This document shows, one piece after another, positions 42,152-49,241 of a DNA stretch of 64,000 nucleotides. Where the stretch lies: the NCBI RefSeq assembly GCF_022024055.1, contig NZ_CP091788.1, positions 310,001 through 374,000 of the forward strand, written 5' to 3'. How positions within the stretch are numbered: position 1 is the stretch's first letter; each line of letters opens with the position of its first letter. The DNA comes from Prevotella sp. E2-28. Lineage in GTDB: Bacteria > Bacteroidota > Bacteroidia > Bacteroidales > Bacteroidaceae. The translations under genes and the position numbers were made by a program. The notes beneath the pieces are model-generated. The model did no database searches and was not told the origin of the DNA. It was given only the letters and a program-made list of their open reading frames with translations.

Positions 42152-42263
42152 TTGAACCTTTCAGTTGTGTCCAACTTTCTGGGTTCACTTCAGTTCTTGA
42201 TTCTTCGAACTGCGAGGCTTCCGACATATCGGAAAGCGTCGTGATTACCACGAGCGCATATCT

Positions 42264-42540
42264 TCATAATCTATATATCATTTCGTTCTCACGGATCTTG
42301 GAATAAAGCGGGTCTTCCTGTGCAGCGGGATACTGGGCAACGAAGGTCTTCACCTTGTCTGTGAAGGATGCCACGCTGTCGGCAGTAGCCACGGATAGTT
42401 GGCAGGACTCATCATAGTAAGCCTGCATTTCCTGATAACGCAAAACCTCCTTCTCACACGCGGTGCACAAGAAGGAGACTATCGGAAGAAAAACAGAAAT
42501 CGAGATAATGGACTTGTGTAACTTACTGATGCTCAGTAAA
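42264..42540 (-). pseudogene. Small lipoprotein without a start codon in its own frame
   Basis: The frame reads a signal sequence, SIISISVFLPIVSFLCTAC, with a lipobox-like Cys, then EKEVLRYQEMQAYYDESCQLSVATADSVASFTDKVKTFVAQYPAAQ and so on to a TGA at 42264, about 70 mature residues. No ATG, GTG or TTG precedes the signal sequence in frame before a stop. The promoter at 42628 and an ATG at 42609 drive a different frame that stops just before it. Deleting one G in the GGGTGG run would join them. It is either a frameshifted gene, a sequence error, or translation from an unusual start. Confidence 0.5.
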
Positions 42541-42609
42541 TTACCACCACCCTGTAGATTTTGGCGAAGATGCGCTAAAGGGCTTTGTAAAAAGTGTATG
42601 TTGCTTCAT
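42541..42609 (-). CDS. 22-residue leader-like peptide upstream of the lipoprotein frame
   Basis: ATG at 42609, about 12 nt after the predicted transcription start, encodes MKQHTLFTKPFSASSPKS followed by TGWW and a TAA. It ends exactly where the lipoprotein frame (shifted by +1) continues. It could be a regulatory leader peptide or the first part of a frameshifted gene. No Shine-Dalgarno is visible. Confidence 0.45.
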   Translation of the reverse strand: MKQHTLFTKPFSASSPKSTGWW

Positions 42610-42627
42610 TGTCTTAGAATTACGAGT

Positions 42628-42659
42628 CAAAAGTACGAAATAACTTTGGAAGTTCCAAA
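42628..42659 (-). promoter_or_regulatory. Promoter of the leader peptide / lipoprotein unit
   Basis: On the minus strand TTTG (42656-42659), a 20-bp spacer and TACTTTTG (42628-42635): a full consensus match. Confidence 0.75.
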
Positions 42660-42758
42660 TTTAAAACAGGGAAAAAGTCAACTTTCTTAGGAAAAGCGTC
42701 AATGTCTTATACTGATATAGGTTGACACATTTAGGAACTTAACAAATGTGTTAAACTT

Positions 42759-43115
42759 ATGAGAAGAACGTATCAAAGGACTCCAAAGGAGAAAAGAGAC
42801 GAGATTGTCTCAGTATTTTTAAGTGGTGACAACAGCGCAGAAGAGCTGGCCGAGTACTACAATGTTAACCCACATACGATAAGAACTTGGGTTAAGAGAT
42901 ATCGATATTCAAAAAAAGTTGTATCTTTGCAGACGGATACCAAACCGCTTGAAGATATGGCACGTAAGAAGAAAGAGGAAAAATCTCCTGAGGTACTGGC
43001 ACTTGAAGCCCGCATTCGCGAGCTGGAGTTGCAGAATCTGGCCCTGAACACTCTGATTGACGTGGCAGAAAGGAATGGAATTGATATCAGAAAAAAATCT
43101 GGGGCCAAGCAGTAG
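42759..43115 (+). CDS. IS3-family transposase OrfA
   Basis: The 118-residue protein has an N-terminal HTH (RRTYQRTPKEKRDEIVSVFLSGDNSAEELAEYYNVNPHTIRTWVKRY), a basic linker, and a C-terminal coiled helix EARIRELELQNLALNTLIDVAE. Near its 3' end the codons AGA AAA AAA TCT contain seven A (43091-43097). A -1 slip there leads into IWGQAVEELHGQHG and the OrfB frame, as expected for programmed frameshifting. Confidence 0.9.
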   Translation: MRRTYQRTPKEKRDEIVSVFLSGDNSAEELAEYYNVNPHTIRTWVKRYRYSKKVVSLQTDTKPLEDMARKKKEEKSPEVLALEARIRELELQNLALNTLIDVAERNGIDIRKKSGAKQ

Positions 43116-44032
43116 AAGAACTTCATGGGCAGCATGGCCTGACGATAACTGCTGCCTGTAATCTGCTTGGCCGAAGCAGGCAGGCCTATTACAAGAAGAA
43201 GACGGACGAAGTGGAACAGTTGGCCCGCGAGATACGTATTTTTGATGCAGTACGTGAGATACGTGATATTGATCCGGGGATTGGAGGAGTAAAACTCTGG
43301 TTGATGCTTGGTGTAATGTTTAATACGGGTTGGATGCCTGGGCGCGATAAATTTATGAATTTACTTCGTCGCCACAAACTGATGCAGAAGCCTCGCAAAA
43401 GCCGCTCTACAACGAACTCCAACCATCGATACCACAAATGGAAGAATCTTATTAAAGGTTTTATTCCTACAGCATCCAACCAACTCTGGGTGAGCGATAT
43501 TACTTACATTGAACTCAAGAGCGGATGCTGCTATTTGCATCTCGTAACGGATGCCTATTCAAAGAAGATTGTTGGCTGGCATCTGGCAGAATCTCTCTCA
43601 TCTGTATTTACGCTCAAGGCTCTCCGTATGGCTATAGAACAGACTGGCGGTGGCGACCTCTCCGGACTCATTCACCACTCTGACCGAGGCGTACAGTACT
43701 GCTGCGATTTGTACGTGGAAGAATTGCTAAAACATAACATATTAATATCCATGACAGAGGACTACAAACCTACTGATAACGGCATTGCAGAGCGTGTGAA
43801 CGAAACAATCAAGTACGAGAGCGTCTATCGTCAGGAAAGGCGATTCGCAACGTATGAAGAGGCTCTTGAGCAGATAAAGCGCTTCGTTGATTTCTATAAC
43901 AGCAGGCGTCCTCACTACAGCATCGGCATGCAGACTCCAAATGCTGCTCACGAACAGTCTGGTGAACAGAAAAAGATGTGGAAGAATAAAATATATCGCA
44001 AAAGAGAACAGAATCTGCAGATTAATCCATAA
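43100..44032 (+). CDS. IS3-family transposase OrfB, produced by -1 frameshift
   Basis: From the slippery site the frame is open as VEELHGQHGLTITAACNLLGRSRQAYYKKKTDEVEQ and on to the integrase core: WVSDITYIELKSGCCYLHLVTDAYSKKIVGWHLAE (first Asp), LIHHSDRGVQYCC (second Asp) and DNGIAERVNETIKYESVY (Glu). A GTG at 43211 could start a shorter form. The domain is complete to the TAA at 44030. The start given marks the frameshift exit, not an initiation codon. Confidence 0.88.
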   Translation, partial: WGQAVEELHGQHGLTITAACNLLGRSRQAYYKKKTDEVEQLAREIRIFDAVREIRDIDPGIGGVKLWLMLGVMFNTGWMPGRDKFMNLLRRHKLMQKPRKSRSTTNSNHRYHKWKNLIKGFIPTASNQLWVSDITYIELKSGCCYLHLVTDAYSKKIVGWHLAESLSSVFTLKALRMAIEQTGGGDLSGLIHHSDRGVQYCCDLYVEELLKHNILISMTEDYKPTDNGIAERVNETIKYESVYRQERRFATYEEALEQIKRFVDFYNSRRPHYSIGMQTPNAAHEQSGEQKKMWKNKIYRKREQNLQINP

Positions 44033-44115
44033 CTTTGCAGGCGGAATGCTGGAGGGCACTCTTTGGAGGCTTTGCGCCTCCAGCCGCTTGGCAAACCACC
44101 GCAGTGTTTTTCATA

Positions 44116-44257
44116 GTTGTCAACAGTTTCAGGAAAAAGACAACCTTTTCAGTAAAGGTGTCAACGTTTCTAGTAAATTGTCAACTAATTCAGGAAATCG
44201 ACTGTCAACTACATCAGGAAAAAAGCAATAAACTGTCAACCAAAATCAGGAAAAGAC
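44116..44257. repeat. Imperfect tandem repeats of TGTCAAC ... TCAGGAAA
   Basis: TGTCAAC occurs at 44118, 44159, 44179, 44203 and 44234, with GACAAC at 44139, each followed by TTCAGGAAA or a variant; spacing is 20-31 bp. A related pair, GTCAACTTTCTTAGGAAAAG, lies on the other side of the IS at 42677. The units are too variable for a CRISPR. Confidence 0.7.
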
Positions 44258-44357
44258 AGCCTACTTATTCAGTTATTCACTTATTCACTTTGGACATTAA
44301 GGTATTGCAATATGGTTTGCCTGTAGGATAGATTAAAGAGTAATATCCTAAATATTA

Positions 44358-44401
44358 TTTTATATTATATATATTATTATAATAATATATATAATATAAA
44401 A
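44358..44401. repeat. Perfect 44-bp AT-only palindrome
   Basis: Two 22-bp arms of only A and T meet at TTATTA|TAATAA (44379/44380) without a loop. It lies at the centre of the larger inverted repeat ATGTCCAAAGTGAATAA... . Such a sequence can extrude as a cruciform. Confidence 0.9.
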
Positions 44402-44642
44402 ATTCTATCAAGTAAAATTAAAAAAATATAGATGTCCAAAGTGAATAACTGAATAAGTGAATAACTTAAGAAAAAAAACATCTTACAATACCGCTGTGAG
44501 GAGCTCGCCATTTCACCCCCTCAAACTGCCATCTCCTGCCCCTCGAACTGCCTGCTCTTTAAAATTATTCCCATCGCTCAGCAATTCGTTTCCATTCTTT
44601 AAACTTTTTCTTTAAGGGCGGGGGCACGCAGAATCCATAATC

Positions 44643-44679
44643 TAATGTCACACAGAAATAAAAAATCTGTGTGACATTA
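44643..44679. repeat. 14-bp perfect inverted repeat (possible bidirectional terminator or operator)
   Basis: TAATGTCACACAGA (44643-44656) and its exact complement TCTGTGTGACATTA (44666-44679) flank nine bases, and are followed by AAAAAAA. It lies 30 bp before the leader peptide of the smalltalk gene. Confidence 0.65.
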
Positions 44680-44708
44680 AAAAAATAACCAATTAAAATC
44701 AAAGTACT

Positions 44709-44786
44709 ATGAAGATTTTGAGTCCCTTGATAAGGGACGGCTATAAAGCAGGGATAAAAAAGAAAGGAGGTATATATGAAGAATAA
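44709..44786 (+). CDS. 25-residue peptide overlapping the smalltalk gene
   Basis: ATG at 44709 opens MKILSPLIRDGYKAGIKKKG and ends GIYEE at a TAA (44784-44786). Its last codons overlap the Shine-Dalgarno sequence and ATG of the smalltalk gene, which suggests translational coupling. In other Bacteroidales an HU-like gene usually occupies this position; this may be a remnant or an independent leader. Confidence 0.4.
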   Translation: MKILSPLIRDGYKAGIKKKGGIYEE

Positions 44787-44874
44787 AGAATTTTGGAAGT
44801 TCGCTATTCAGACCGTTATCTCGGTTCTGTCAGCCATAGCAACTGCACTGGGAGTGACAAGTTGCATGGCGTGA
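44776..44874 (+). CDS. Smalltalk-family small membrane peptide
   Basis: The 32-residue peptide MKNKEFWKFAIQTVISVLSA continues IATALGVTSCMA and closely fits the Bacteroidetes smalltalk family: EFWKF, one hydrophobic helix, then GVTSCM with a Cys like a lipobox. Its function is unknown; family members often lie near HU-like and amidase genes in mobile regions. It has a strong Shine-Dalgarno (AAGGAGG at 44764-44770, 5 nt before the ATG), rare in this phylum. Neither an HU-like nor an amidase gene is present here. Confidence 0.82.
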   Translation: MKNKEFWKFAIQTVISVLSAIATALGVTSCMA

Positions 44875-44905
44875 GAGAGAGAGGGGGGAGAGAGGTGAGA
44901 GCAAG

Positions 44906-45316
44906 TTAATTGCGCACTAACAAGTCATAGCGGATATGATCCTCGGCTACAGGGCAACCTGTAGCCTTTTTTTGTGCTGCTGCCTTGCGAGGGCTGCGCT
45001 TCTGTATGGCGGCTTGCTGTGCGACGGCAGGCTGAACGGCGGGAGTCTCCTGAAGCACGGGCGCAGGCGCAGGCGTAGGCACTTTGATATAGACGGTATC
45101 GACCATGGCGGTGAGGGGAGCATCCTGCTGATTGCTGCTCTTTGTCCAGATGCCAAGGATGAAGCCGAGGAAGACGGCGGCAGGGATGGCCACAAGCCAC
45201 GAGGGGATGCGGAAATGACTGCGATGACGGTTCCACGGACGAATGGTCTGCTGTATGTTCTCTTCGTCACGTATTTGCTGGGCGGTGCGGATGATGTTTT
45301 CACTATCTATTTTCAT
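44906..45316 (-). CDS. Small single-pass membrane protein, putative partner of the adjacent ECF sigma factor
   Basis: The 136-residue protein has a charged cytoplasmic N-terminus (SENIIRTAQQIRDEENIQQTIRPW), one TM segment (about 38-60, IPSWLVAIPAAVFLGFILGIW) and a periplasmic Pro/Ala/Gln-rich region ending near TGCPVAEDHIRYDLLVRN. It overlaps the 3' end of the sigma factor gene by 14 bp, the usual place for an anti-sigma factor, but no known anti-sigma domain is recognisable. The repeated PAPAPV/QPAVAQQAA part may span periplasm or peptidoglycan. Confidence 0.6.
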   Translation of the reverse strand: MKIDSENIIRTAQQIRDEENIQQTIRPWNRHRSHFRIPSWLVAIPAAVFLGFILGIWTKSSNQQDAPLTAMVDTVYIKVPTPAPAPVLQETPAVQPAVAQQAAIQKRSPRKAAAQKKATGCPVAEDHIRYDLLVRN

Positions 45317-45863
45317 ATTTCTTAAGTTCTTGTTTGATGATGTTCATAGTCTTGTTTAGGCGCGATTTCACGGTACCTTCTGGCACTTCGGTGATTTGCG
45401 CTATCTGTGGGATGGTGAGTTCCTCCTCGTAATGGAGGGAAAAGAGCATTGCGTAGGGTTCGGGGAGATTTTTCAGGACCTCACGAAGGGCATCGTGGAG
45501 GATGCTCTCGTCGAGTTCAATTTCAATATCGGCTTCTGCGGGCATGTCCTTCTCGTCATCGCGAACGATGGTCAATTGATTGCGATGATGGTTTTTACAG
45601 AGGTTATAGGCGATGGAGTAGAGCCAAGCACGGAAGCTGTTGCCTTCGTGATATTTCTCGCGAGCTGCATAGAGGCGCAGAAAGGTGTCGTGCATGAAGT
45701 CGGCAGCCAGGTCGGCATCATTGCCAAGTCGCCTGACGAAGAAACCCTGCAACCGTCGGGCATGACGGTTGTAGAGTTCTTCGAAAGCTCGGTCGTTGCC
45801 TTGCGCCGCCCGCTTCATCAGTTGTTCGTCGGATTGTGCCGACAGTCTCAGGGGGAATAGCAT
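45303..45863 (-). CDS. ECF-type RNA polymerase sigma factor
   Basis: The start at 45863 (MLFPLRLSAQSDEQLMKRAAQ) gives 186 residues and lies 4 bp after the stop of the preceding gene; a longer frame would overlap that gene. Region 2 is DRAFEELYNRHARRLQGFFVRRLGNDADLAADFMHDTFLRLY and SFRAWLYSIAYNLCKNHHR; region 4 is YAMLFSLHYEEELTIPQIAQITEVPEGTVKSRLNKTMNIIKQEL. It directs RNA polymerase to specific promoters in response to an envelope signal. Order: secreted protein, sigma factor, membrane protein. Confidence 0.93.
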   Translation of the reverse strand: MLFPLRLSAQSDEQLMKRAAQGNDRAFEELYNRHARRLQGFFVRRLGNDADLAADFMHDTFLRLYAAREKYHEGNSFRAWLYSIAYNLCKNHHRNQLTIVRDDEKDMPAEADIEIELDESILHDALREVLKNLPEPYAMLFSLHYEEELTIPQIAQITEVPEGTVKSRLNKTMNIIKQELKKYENR

Positions 45864-45867
45864 GGTG

Positions 45868-47022
45868 TTACTTTTGAATGAGCAGGTTTCTGAATTCCTG
45901 TTTGCGTTCTTCACTCATGGAGGTGTTGTCAATGCCACTTACCAATAACCGCATCAGCCAGTCATAGCGTTTCTGGTCGTGCTTGGCGTAATAGGGCAAA
46001 AGGTCGGCCAGCAGCACGGCATAATTGGCTGAAAGACGCTGACCCGCAGTCCATTCAGGACGGAACGACACAAGCAGATACTCCAGCATGTAGCGTTCCT
46101 CCACATTGCGACGCTTCACGGCAAGGTTGTCGTAGGGCTTTGCTGAGTATTTCAAAGTGAGTCCCTCGTTGTAGAGCTGGTTCTCCCAAGGCTCCATTGA
46201 CGATGAAGGCGTGGTGGTTGAGAAATACACACGGCTGCCGTATTTGTCGATGATGTTTTGTAGCAAGGTGCGATCGTAGTCATCATACGACTTATAATCC
46301 CCACTTTCCCATTCAGGAAAGGTGATACCCAGTTTTTTGCCGAGCCACTGGCGATATTCTTTCACGGCGAGGAAGGGTATGCAGACAATGGTCTTGTCCT
46401 TGTGTAAGCCCATGCCCTCCTGTATGAGCCACTTGGGAATGATGGCTGCATCGCCGCTGCTGATGTAGATGCCTCCCTCATCCATGCCAGCCAACTCGTT
46501 ATAACTATAGCGCAGCACGGCCTCTGAGTAGATGCCACTGTCGAAATAGCGTTTCGCCATCTGCTTCATGCGATCCTCATATCCCTTCATAGCCAGGTAG
46601 CACACCCACTGGTCATAGTCGAAGAACTGCATATCGTCGGGTAGCTTTGCCAATGCAGCCTCGGCATATTTATCGCCATCCTTTTCATCGGAATGCCCAC
46701 TCACAACGGCACGGTAGGCACAAAAGTTGTAGGTGTAAGAATCAGGGATGGCCTGTTTCATCTCGCTTATCACCTCACGGACAATGCTGTCAGAATTGGT
46801 GCCCCACCAACCCATATAATGCGCTGCATGATAGTAGTTCAACCACGCTGTCTCGTTCTGAGGGTTCTGCTGCGTTTCAGCCTTCCACGCCTCCTTCTGT
46901 TCTGTGTACCACACGAAGTCCTTCTCTGATACGATGGGGCTCTCGACCCTTACTGCTTTCGTCTGTGCCATTGCACCCATGCTCAGCGCCATCAACGCCA
47001 TGCAGACTAATACTCTTTTCAT
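45868..47022 (-). CDS. Secreted protein of unknown function, first gene of a sigma-factor operon
   Basis: The 384-residue protein has a signal peptide (MKRVLVCMALMALSMGAMAQ). The mature part begins KAVRVESPIVSEKDFVWYTEQKEAWKAETQQNPQNETAWLNYYHAAHYMG, a TPR-like helical pair, followed by regions rich in Tyr and Trp. ETAWLNYYHAAHYMGWW and YDNLAVKRRNVEERYMLEYLLVSF are distinctive but not assigned to a family. The sigma factor gene starts 4 bp downstream, so they are expressed together. Confidence 0.7.
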   Translation of the reverse strand: MKRVLVCMALMALSMGAMAQTKAVRVESPIVSEKDFVWYTEQKEAWKAETQQNPQNETAWLNYYHAAHYMGWWGTNSDSIVREVISEMKQAIPDSYTYNFCAYRAVVSGHSDEKDGDKYAEAALAKLPDDMQFFDYDQWVCYLAMKGYEDRMKQMAKRYFDSGIYSEAVLRYSYNELAGMDEGGIYISSGDAAIIPKWLIQEGMGLHKDKTIVCIPFLAVKEYRQWLGKKLGITFPEWESGDYKSYDDYDRTLLQNIIDKYGSRVYFSTTTPSSSMEPWENQLYNEGLTLKYSAKPYDNLAVKRRNVEERYMLEYLLVSFRPEWTAGQRLSANYAVLLADLLPYYAKHDQKRYDWLMRLLVSGIDNTSMSEERKQEFRNLLIQK

Positions 47023-47043
47023 TCCTTTTTTATGTCTTAATGA

Positions 47044-47095
47044 TTAAACGATTTCTGTCTTCTAATAATGCATACACAGATAGACAGAAATCGTT
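47044..47095 (-). terminator. Hairpin between two sigma-factor modules
   Basis: AACGATTTCTGTCT (47047-47060) pairs perfectly with AGACAGAAATCGTT (47082-47095). On the minus strand it is followed by TTTAATCATT. It lies 41 bp after the stop of the lipoprotein gene and could end that transcript. Confidence 0.6.
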
Positions 47096-47136
47096 CACGG
47101 AATATGATTCTTTTAACAATCTTTTTACTAAAGAAC

Positions 47137-48267
47137 TTAACGTCGTTTCTTGCGGAAGACGAAAGTACCTATGGCGATAAGGATGACGAGGATGGTGACG
47201 ATGAAAGCCCAGACGTTCGTGACACGTGAAGAGGCATTGATGGTATAGCTGCCAGGAATCATACGTTCGCCACCAAGCCGATAGTGAATGACATTGCCGT
47301 CATACTGGCCCATGCCAGCATCGGTCACCGTGCCTGGCATATGGAGATCGTAGTTGGTGCCAAAGGAGAGTATTCCGTACGCTCCGAAACCACCTTCGTA
47401 GGTCTGCAGGAACTGCTTATAAGCATCACTCTGGAAGAGGTTGTCAATTTGGTTTGTGAGACTCTCGGCCTTGCCTTCGTTTTCATTGGCATTCAGTACG
47501 CAGGGCTGCATGACCAGCGAATCGCGCACGCTGCTGAAACGCTCCTTGCTGACGGGTGGGTTCTGAATCTTTTCGTAATTGGCAATAATCAAGTTACAGA
47601 TCTCGTAGAACCAGTTGGCATTCGTCCATTGATTGATTTTCTTCTCAATGCCGTCCAACACCTCTTTCTGCTCGGCACCACTCAGGTTTTGCGTCAGGTC
47701 GGGCTGACCTGTAAACCAGAAGGATACAGTGTCGGCACTCAGGAAACGATCAAGAGGAATGGGAAACAGAGCAGGACCGTCGTAAACGAATGATTCGCTG
47801 AAGGTGTAGTCGGTATAGAACCACTTGAAGTGCTTTTCCAGCGTGCTATTGGCCTTTATGTTGTCCACCTCTTTTAGATGATGTCGCTCCGCCCTATAGA
47901 GATGGGCACTCATCTCCTCCACGCATTGGTACTCCTTCTTGGCATGAACCATCAAGAGATTACCTAACGGCTTGCTGAGATCCAAAGCCTGCATGCTGTC
48001 CAGTTGAGCTTCGGTCAAAGGCACGGGATAGCGTACGGAGTCGGCACCAAGCACAGACCATGAGCGCTCCCACGTCTTATCCACGATGCTGTCGTAGTCC
48101 TCGTCGGGCGATGCACTCAACCATTGTTGGGTGGTGTGGAAGGTGTACTCACGACTGCAGGTTCCGTCTTCATTGATAACGGTGAGCATGCGGTCATCTT
48201 TGTTCTTACACGATGCCATGATGAGTACCAGCATCATCGCGGCTATGATTTTAATGATGACTTTCAT
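47137..48267 (-). CDS. Lipoprotein with a C-terminal membrane segment, unknown function
   Basis: The 376-residue protein has a lipoprotein signal (IAAMMLVLIMASC, Cys20), a large extracytoplasmic domain without a recognisable family and a C-terminal TM (about 351-370, NVWAFIVTILVILIAIGTFVF) ending in RKKRR. So it appears anchored at both ends. It overlaps the preceding small membrane protein gene by 17 bp, making it the last gene of a sigma / membrane protein / lipoprotein operon. It may sense or respond to an envelope signal. Confidence 0.7.
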   Translation of the reverse strand: MKVIIKIIAAMMLVLIMASCKNKDDRMLTVINEDGTCSREYTFHTTQQWLSASPDEDYDSIVDKTWERSWSVLGADSVRYPVPLTEAQLDSMQALDLSKPLGNLLMVHAKKEYQCVEEMSAHLYRAERHHLKEVDNIKANSTLEKHFKWFYTDYTFSESFVYDGPALFPIPLDRFLSADTVSFWFTGQPDLTQNLSGAEQKEVLDGIEKKINQWTNANWFYEICNLIIANYEKIQNPPVSKERFSSVRDSLVMQPCVLNANENEGKAESLTNQIDNLFQSDAYKQFLQTYEGGFGAYGILSFGTNYDLHMPGTVTDAGMGQYDGNVIHYRLGGERMIPGSYTINASSRVTNVWAFIVTILVILIAIGTFVFRKKRR

Positions 48268-48637
48268 AAATTCTCTTTTTGATTAAACTATAGGTTCCTG
48301 ATTGCTCCCTTTTCCGCTGCATGTAGCACGTATATATTTCCCCGGGTGTGCTGCCTTCGCAGAAGGAGGGGGCGTTTGGCGACTGATGAACGACGACAGG
48401 CGTTACGGGTGTCTCGTCGTTGACAACGAAGAACAGTCCTACCAGCCAGACAGCTGCTATAGAAGAGATGGCGCGCATCGTCAGAAGGAGCGCATGGGCC
48501 CTTTCGTCTTGCGTCTTCTTTGGAGCAGCTTGCTCGGGCAGGCTATTCATAATCAGATCGGTCAACGCATCGGGATTGTCGATGGCGGGCTGCTCGATGG
48601 CTGATAGTTTCTGGAGTATATCGTCTGTCTTATTCAT
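48251..48637 (-). CDS. Small single-pass membrane protein, putative anti-sigma-like partner
   Basis: The 128-residue protein has a cytoplasmic N-terminal region (TDDILQKLSAIEQPAIDNPDALTDLIMNSLPEQAAPKKTQDERAH), one TM (about 50-70, LLLTMRAISSIAAVWLVGLFFVV) and a short periplasmic tail. It overlaps the sigma factor gene upstream by 8 bp and the lipoprotein gene downstream by 17 bp. Position and topology match the gene at 44906, but the sequences are not obviously related. Confidence 0.6.
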   Translation of the reverse strand: MNKTDDILQKLSAIEQPAIDNPDALTDLIMNSLPEQAAPKKTQDERAHALLLTMRAISSIAAVWLVGLFFVVNDETPVTPVVVHQSPNAPSFCEGSTPGEIYTCYMQRKREQSGTYSLIKKRIYESHH

Positions 48638-49181
48638 ATCCTAAATCATTGAGTCGTTTGCGAATCGTTTGTCGGGCTACGTACAGGTTGCTTTTCATCT
48701 GACGGGCATCCAGTCCTGTAATCTGTTCCACCTCAGCGGAAGGAAGCCCCTCCAGTTGGCAGAGCGTAAATACCAGACGCTGCTTATCGCTCAGATTTTC
48801 GGCCAGCGTCCTGACGATGGATACCCACTCTTTATTCTCCAGCGACAGTTGCTCGTCGCCATCGGAAGCGAAACGTCTTAACACTAGTTCGTCTTCAGGC
48901 AGGGCTACAACTTTACGAGCCCGTTTCAGTCTGTCAATACAGAGTCGCGAGGCGATGGTGTAAACCCAAGTGGAGAAGGTCTTCTGCGTGTCGAAGCCTT
49001 TGATGCTTTGCCACACGCGGATAAAGGTTTCTTGCACCATGTCCTTTGCCTCTTCTTCGTCACACAACATCTTCAGTGCCAGTGAAAAGATCATCCGTTG
49101 ATGGGTTTGTAACACCCATCGGAATGCGTCTTTGTCGCCTTGTTGGCAGCGTGAAATGATATCGTGCTCAGTCTGTATCAT
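48630..49181 (-). CDS. ECF-type RNA polymerase sigma factor
   Basis: The 183-residue protein shows region 2 (DAFRWVLQTHQRMIFSLALKMLCDEEEAKDMVQETFIRVWQSIKGFD and FSTWVYTIASRLCIDRLKRAR) and region 4 (QRLVFTLCQLEGLPSAEVEQITGLDARQMKSNLYVARQTIRKRL). It heads a three-gene overlapping unit with a membrane protein and a lipoprotein. No consensus -7/-33 pair was seen in the 60 bp upstream; an ECF-type autoregulated promoter is possible. Confidence 0.93.
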   Translation of the reverse strand: MIQTEHDIISRCQQGDKDAFRWVLQTHQRMIFSLALKMLCDEEEAKDMVQETFIRVWQSIKGFDTQKTFSTWVYTIASRLCIDRLKRARKVVALPEDELVLRRFASDGDEQLSLENKEWVSIVRTLAENLSDKQRLVFTLCQLEGLPSAEVEQITGLDARQMKSNLYVARQTIRKRLNDLGYE

Positions 49182-49241
49182 ATTTTGTCGTTCTATCTAT
49201 AATACGACGAAGAAAGACAAAAGTCAAAAAGAGTAGAAGAA

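Larger units (their letters stand above)
40753..42192 (-). mobile_element. IS3-family insertion sequence (IS150-like), complete
   Basis: Terminal inverted repeats of 25 bp, TGAAGTGAACCCC...GGACA at 40753-40777 and its imperfect complement at 42168-42192 (about 4 mismatches), flank two overlapping-frame transposase genes. A 4-bp direct repeat GTTC lies at 40749-40752 and 42193-42196, consistent with target-site duplication. Length 1440 bp. The ends, the duplication and both frames are intact, so it may still be active. Confidence 0.88.
42720..44125 (+). mobile_element. Second IS3-family insertion sequence (ends approximate)
   Basis: OrfA and OrfB of an IS3-type transposase lie between GGTTGACACATTTAGGAAC at 42720 and a partial inverse, GTTTTTCATAGTTGTCAAC, ending near 44124. 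The ends match only over GTTGACA and weakly inside, so the limits are uncertain to a few bases and no target duplication is evident. It sits among TGTCAAC...TCAGGAAA repeats present on both sides. It differs in sequence from the IS at 40753. Confidence 0.7.
44033..44708. other. 676-bp stretch without a clear gene, rich in repeats and palindromes
   Basis: It contains the IS right end, a GGAGGC/GCCTCC hairpin (44066-44082), TGTCAAC repeats, an inverted pair of AGTTATTCACTTATTCAC-type repeats (about 44264-44297 and 44433-44467) enclosing a 44-bp AT palindrome, and a TAATGTCACACAGA hairpin (44643-44679). No ORF with coding character was found on either strand. Confidence 0.6.

Noticed and set aside
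44116..44257. Short CRISPR-like array (TGTCAAC repeated six times)
   Set aside because: The units vary in sequence and spacing, the conserved part is only about 7 bp, there are no uniform spacers and no cas genes in the window.
44906..49181. FecI/FecR-type polysaccharide-sensing sigma modules
   Set aside because: Neither membrane protein shows a FecR domain and no TonB-dependent receptor gene is adjacent.
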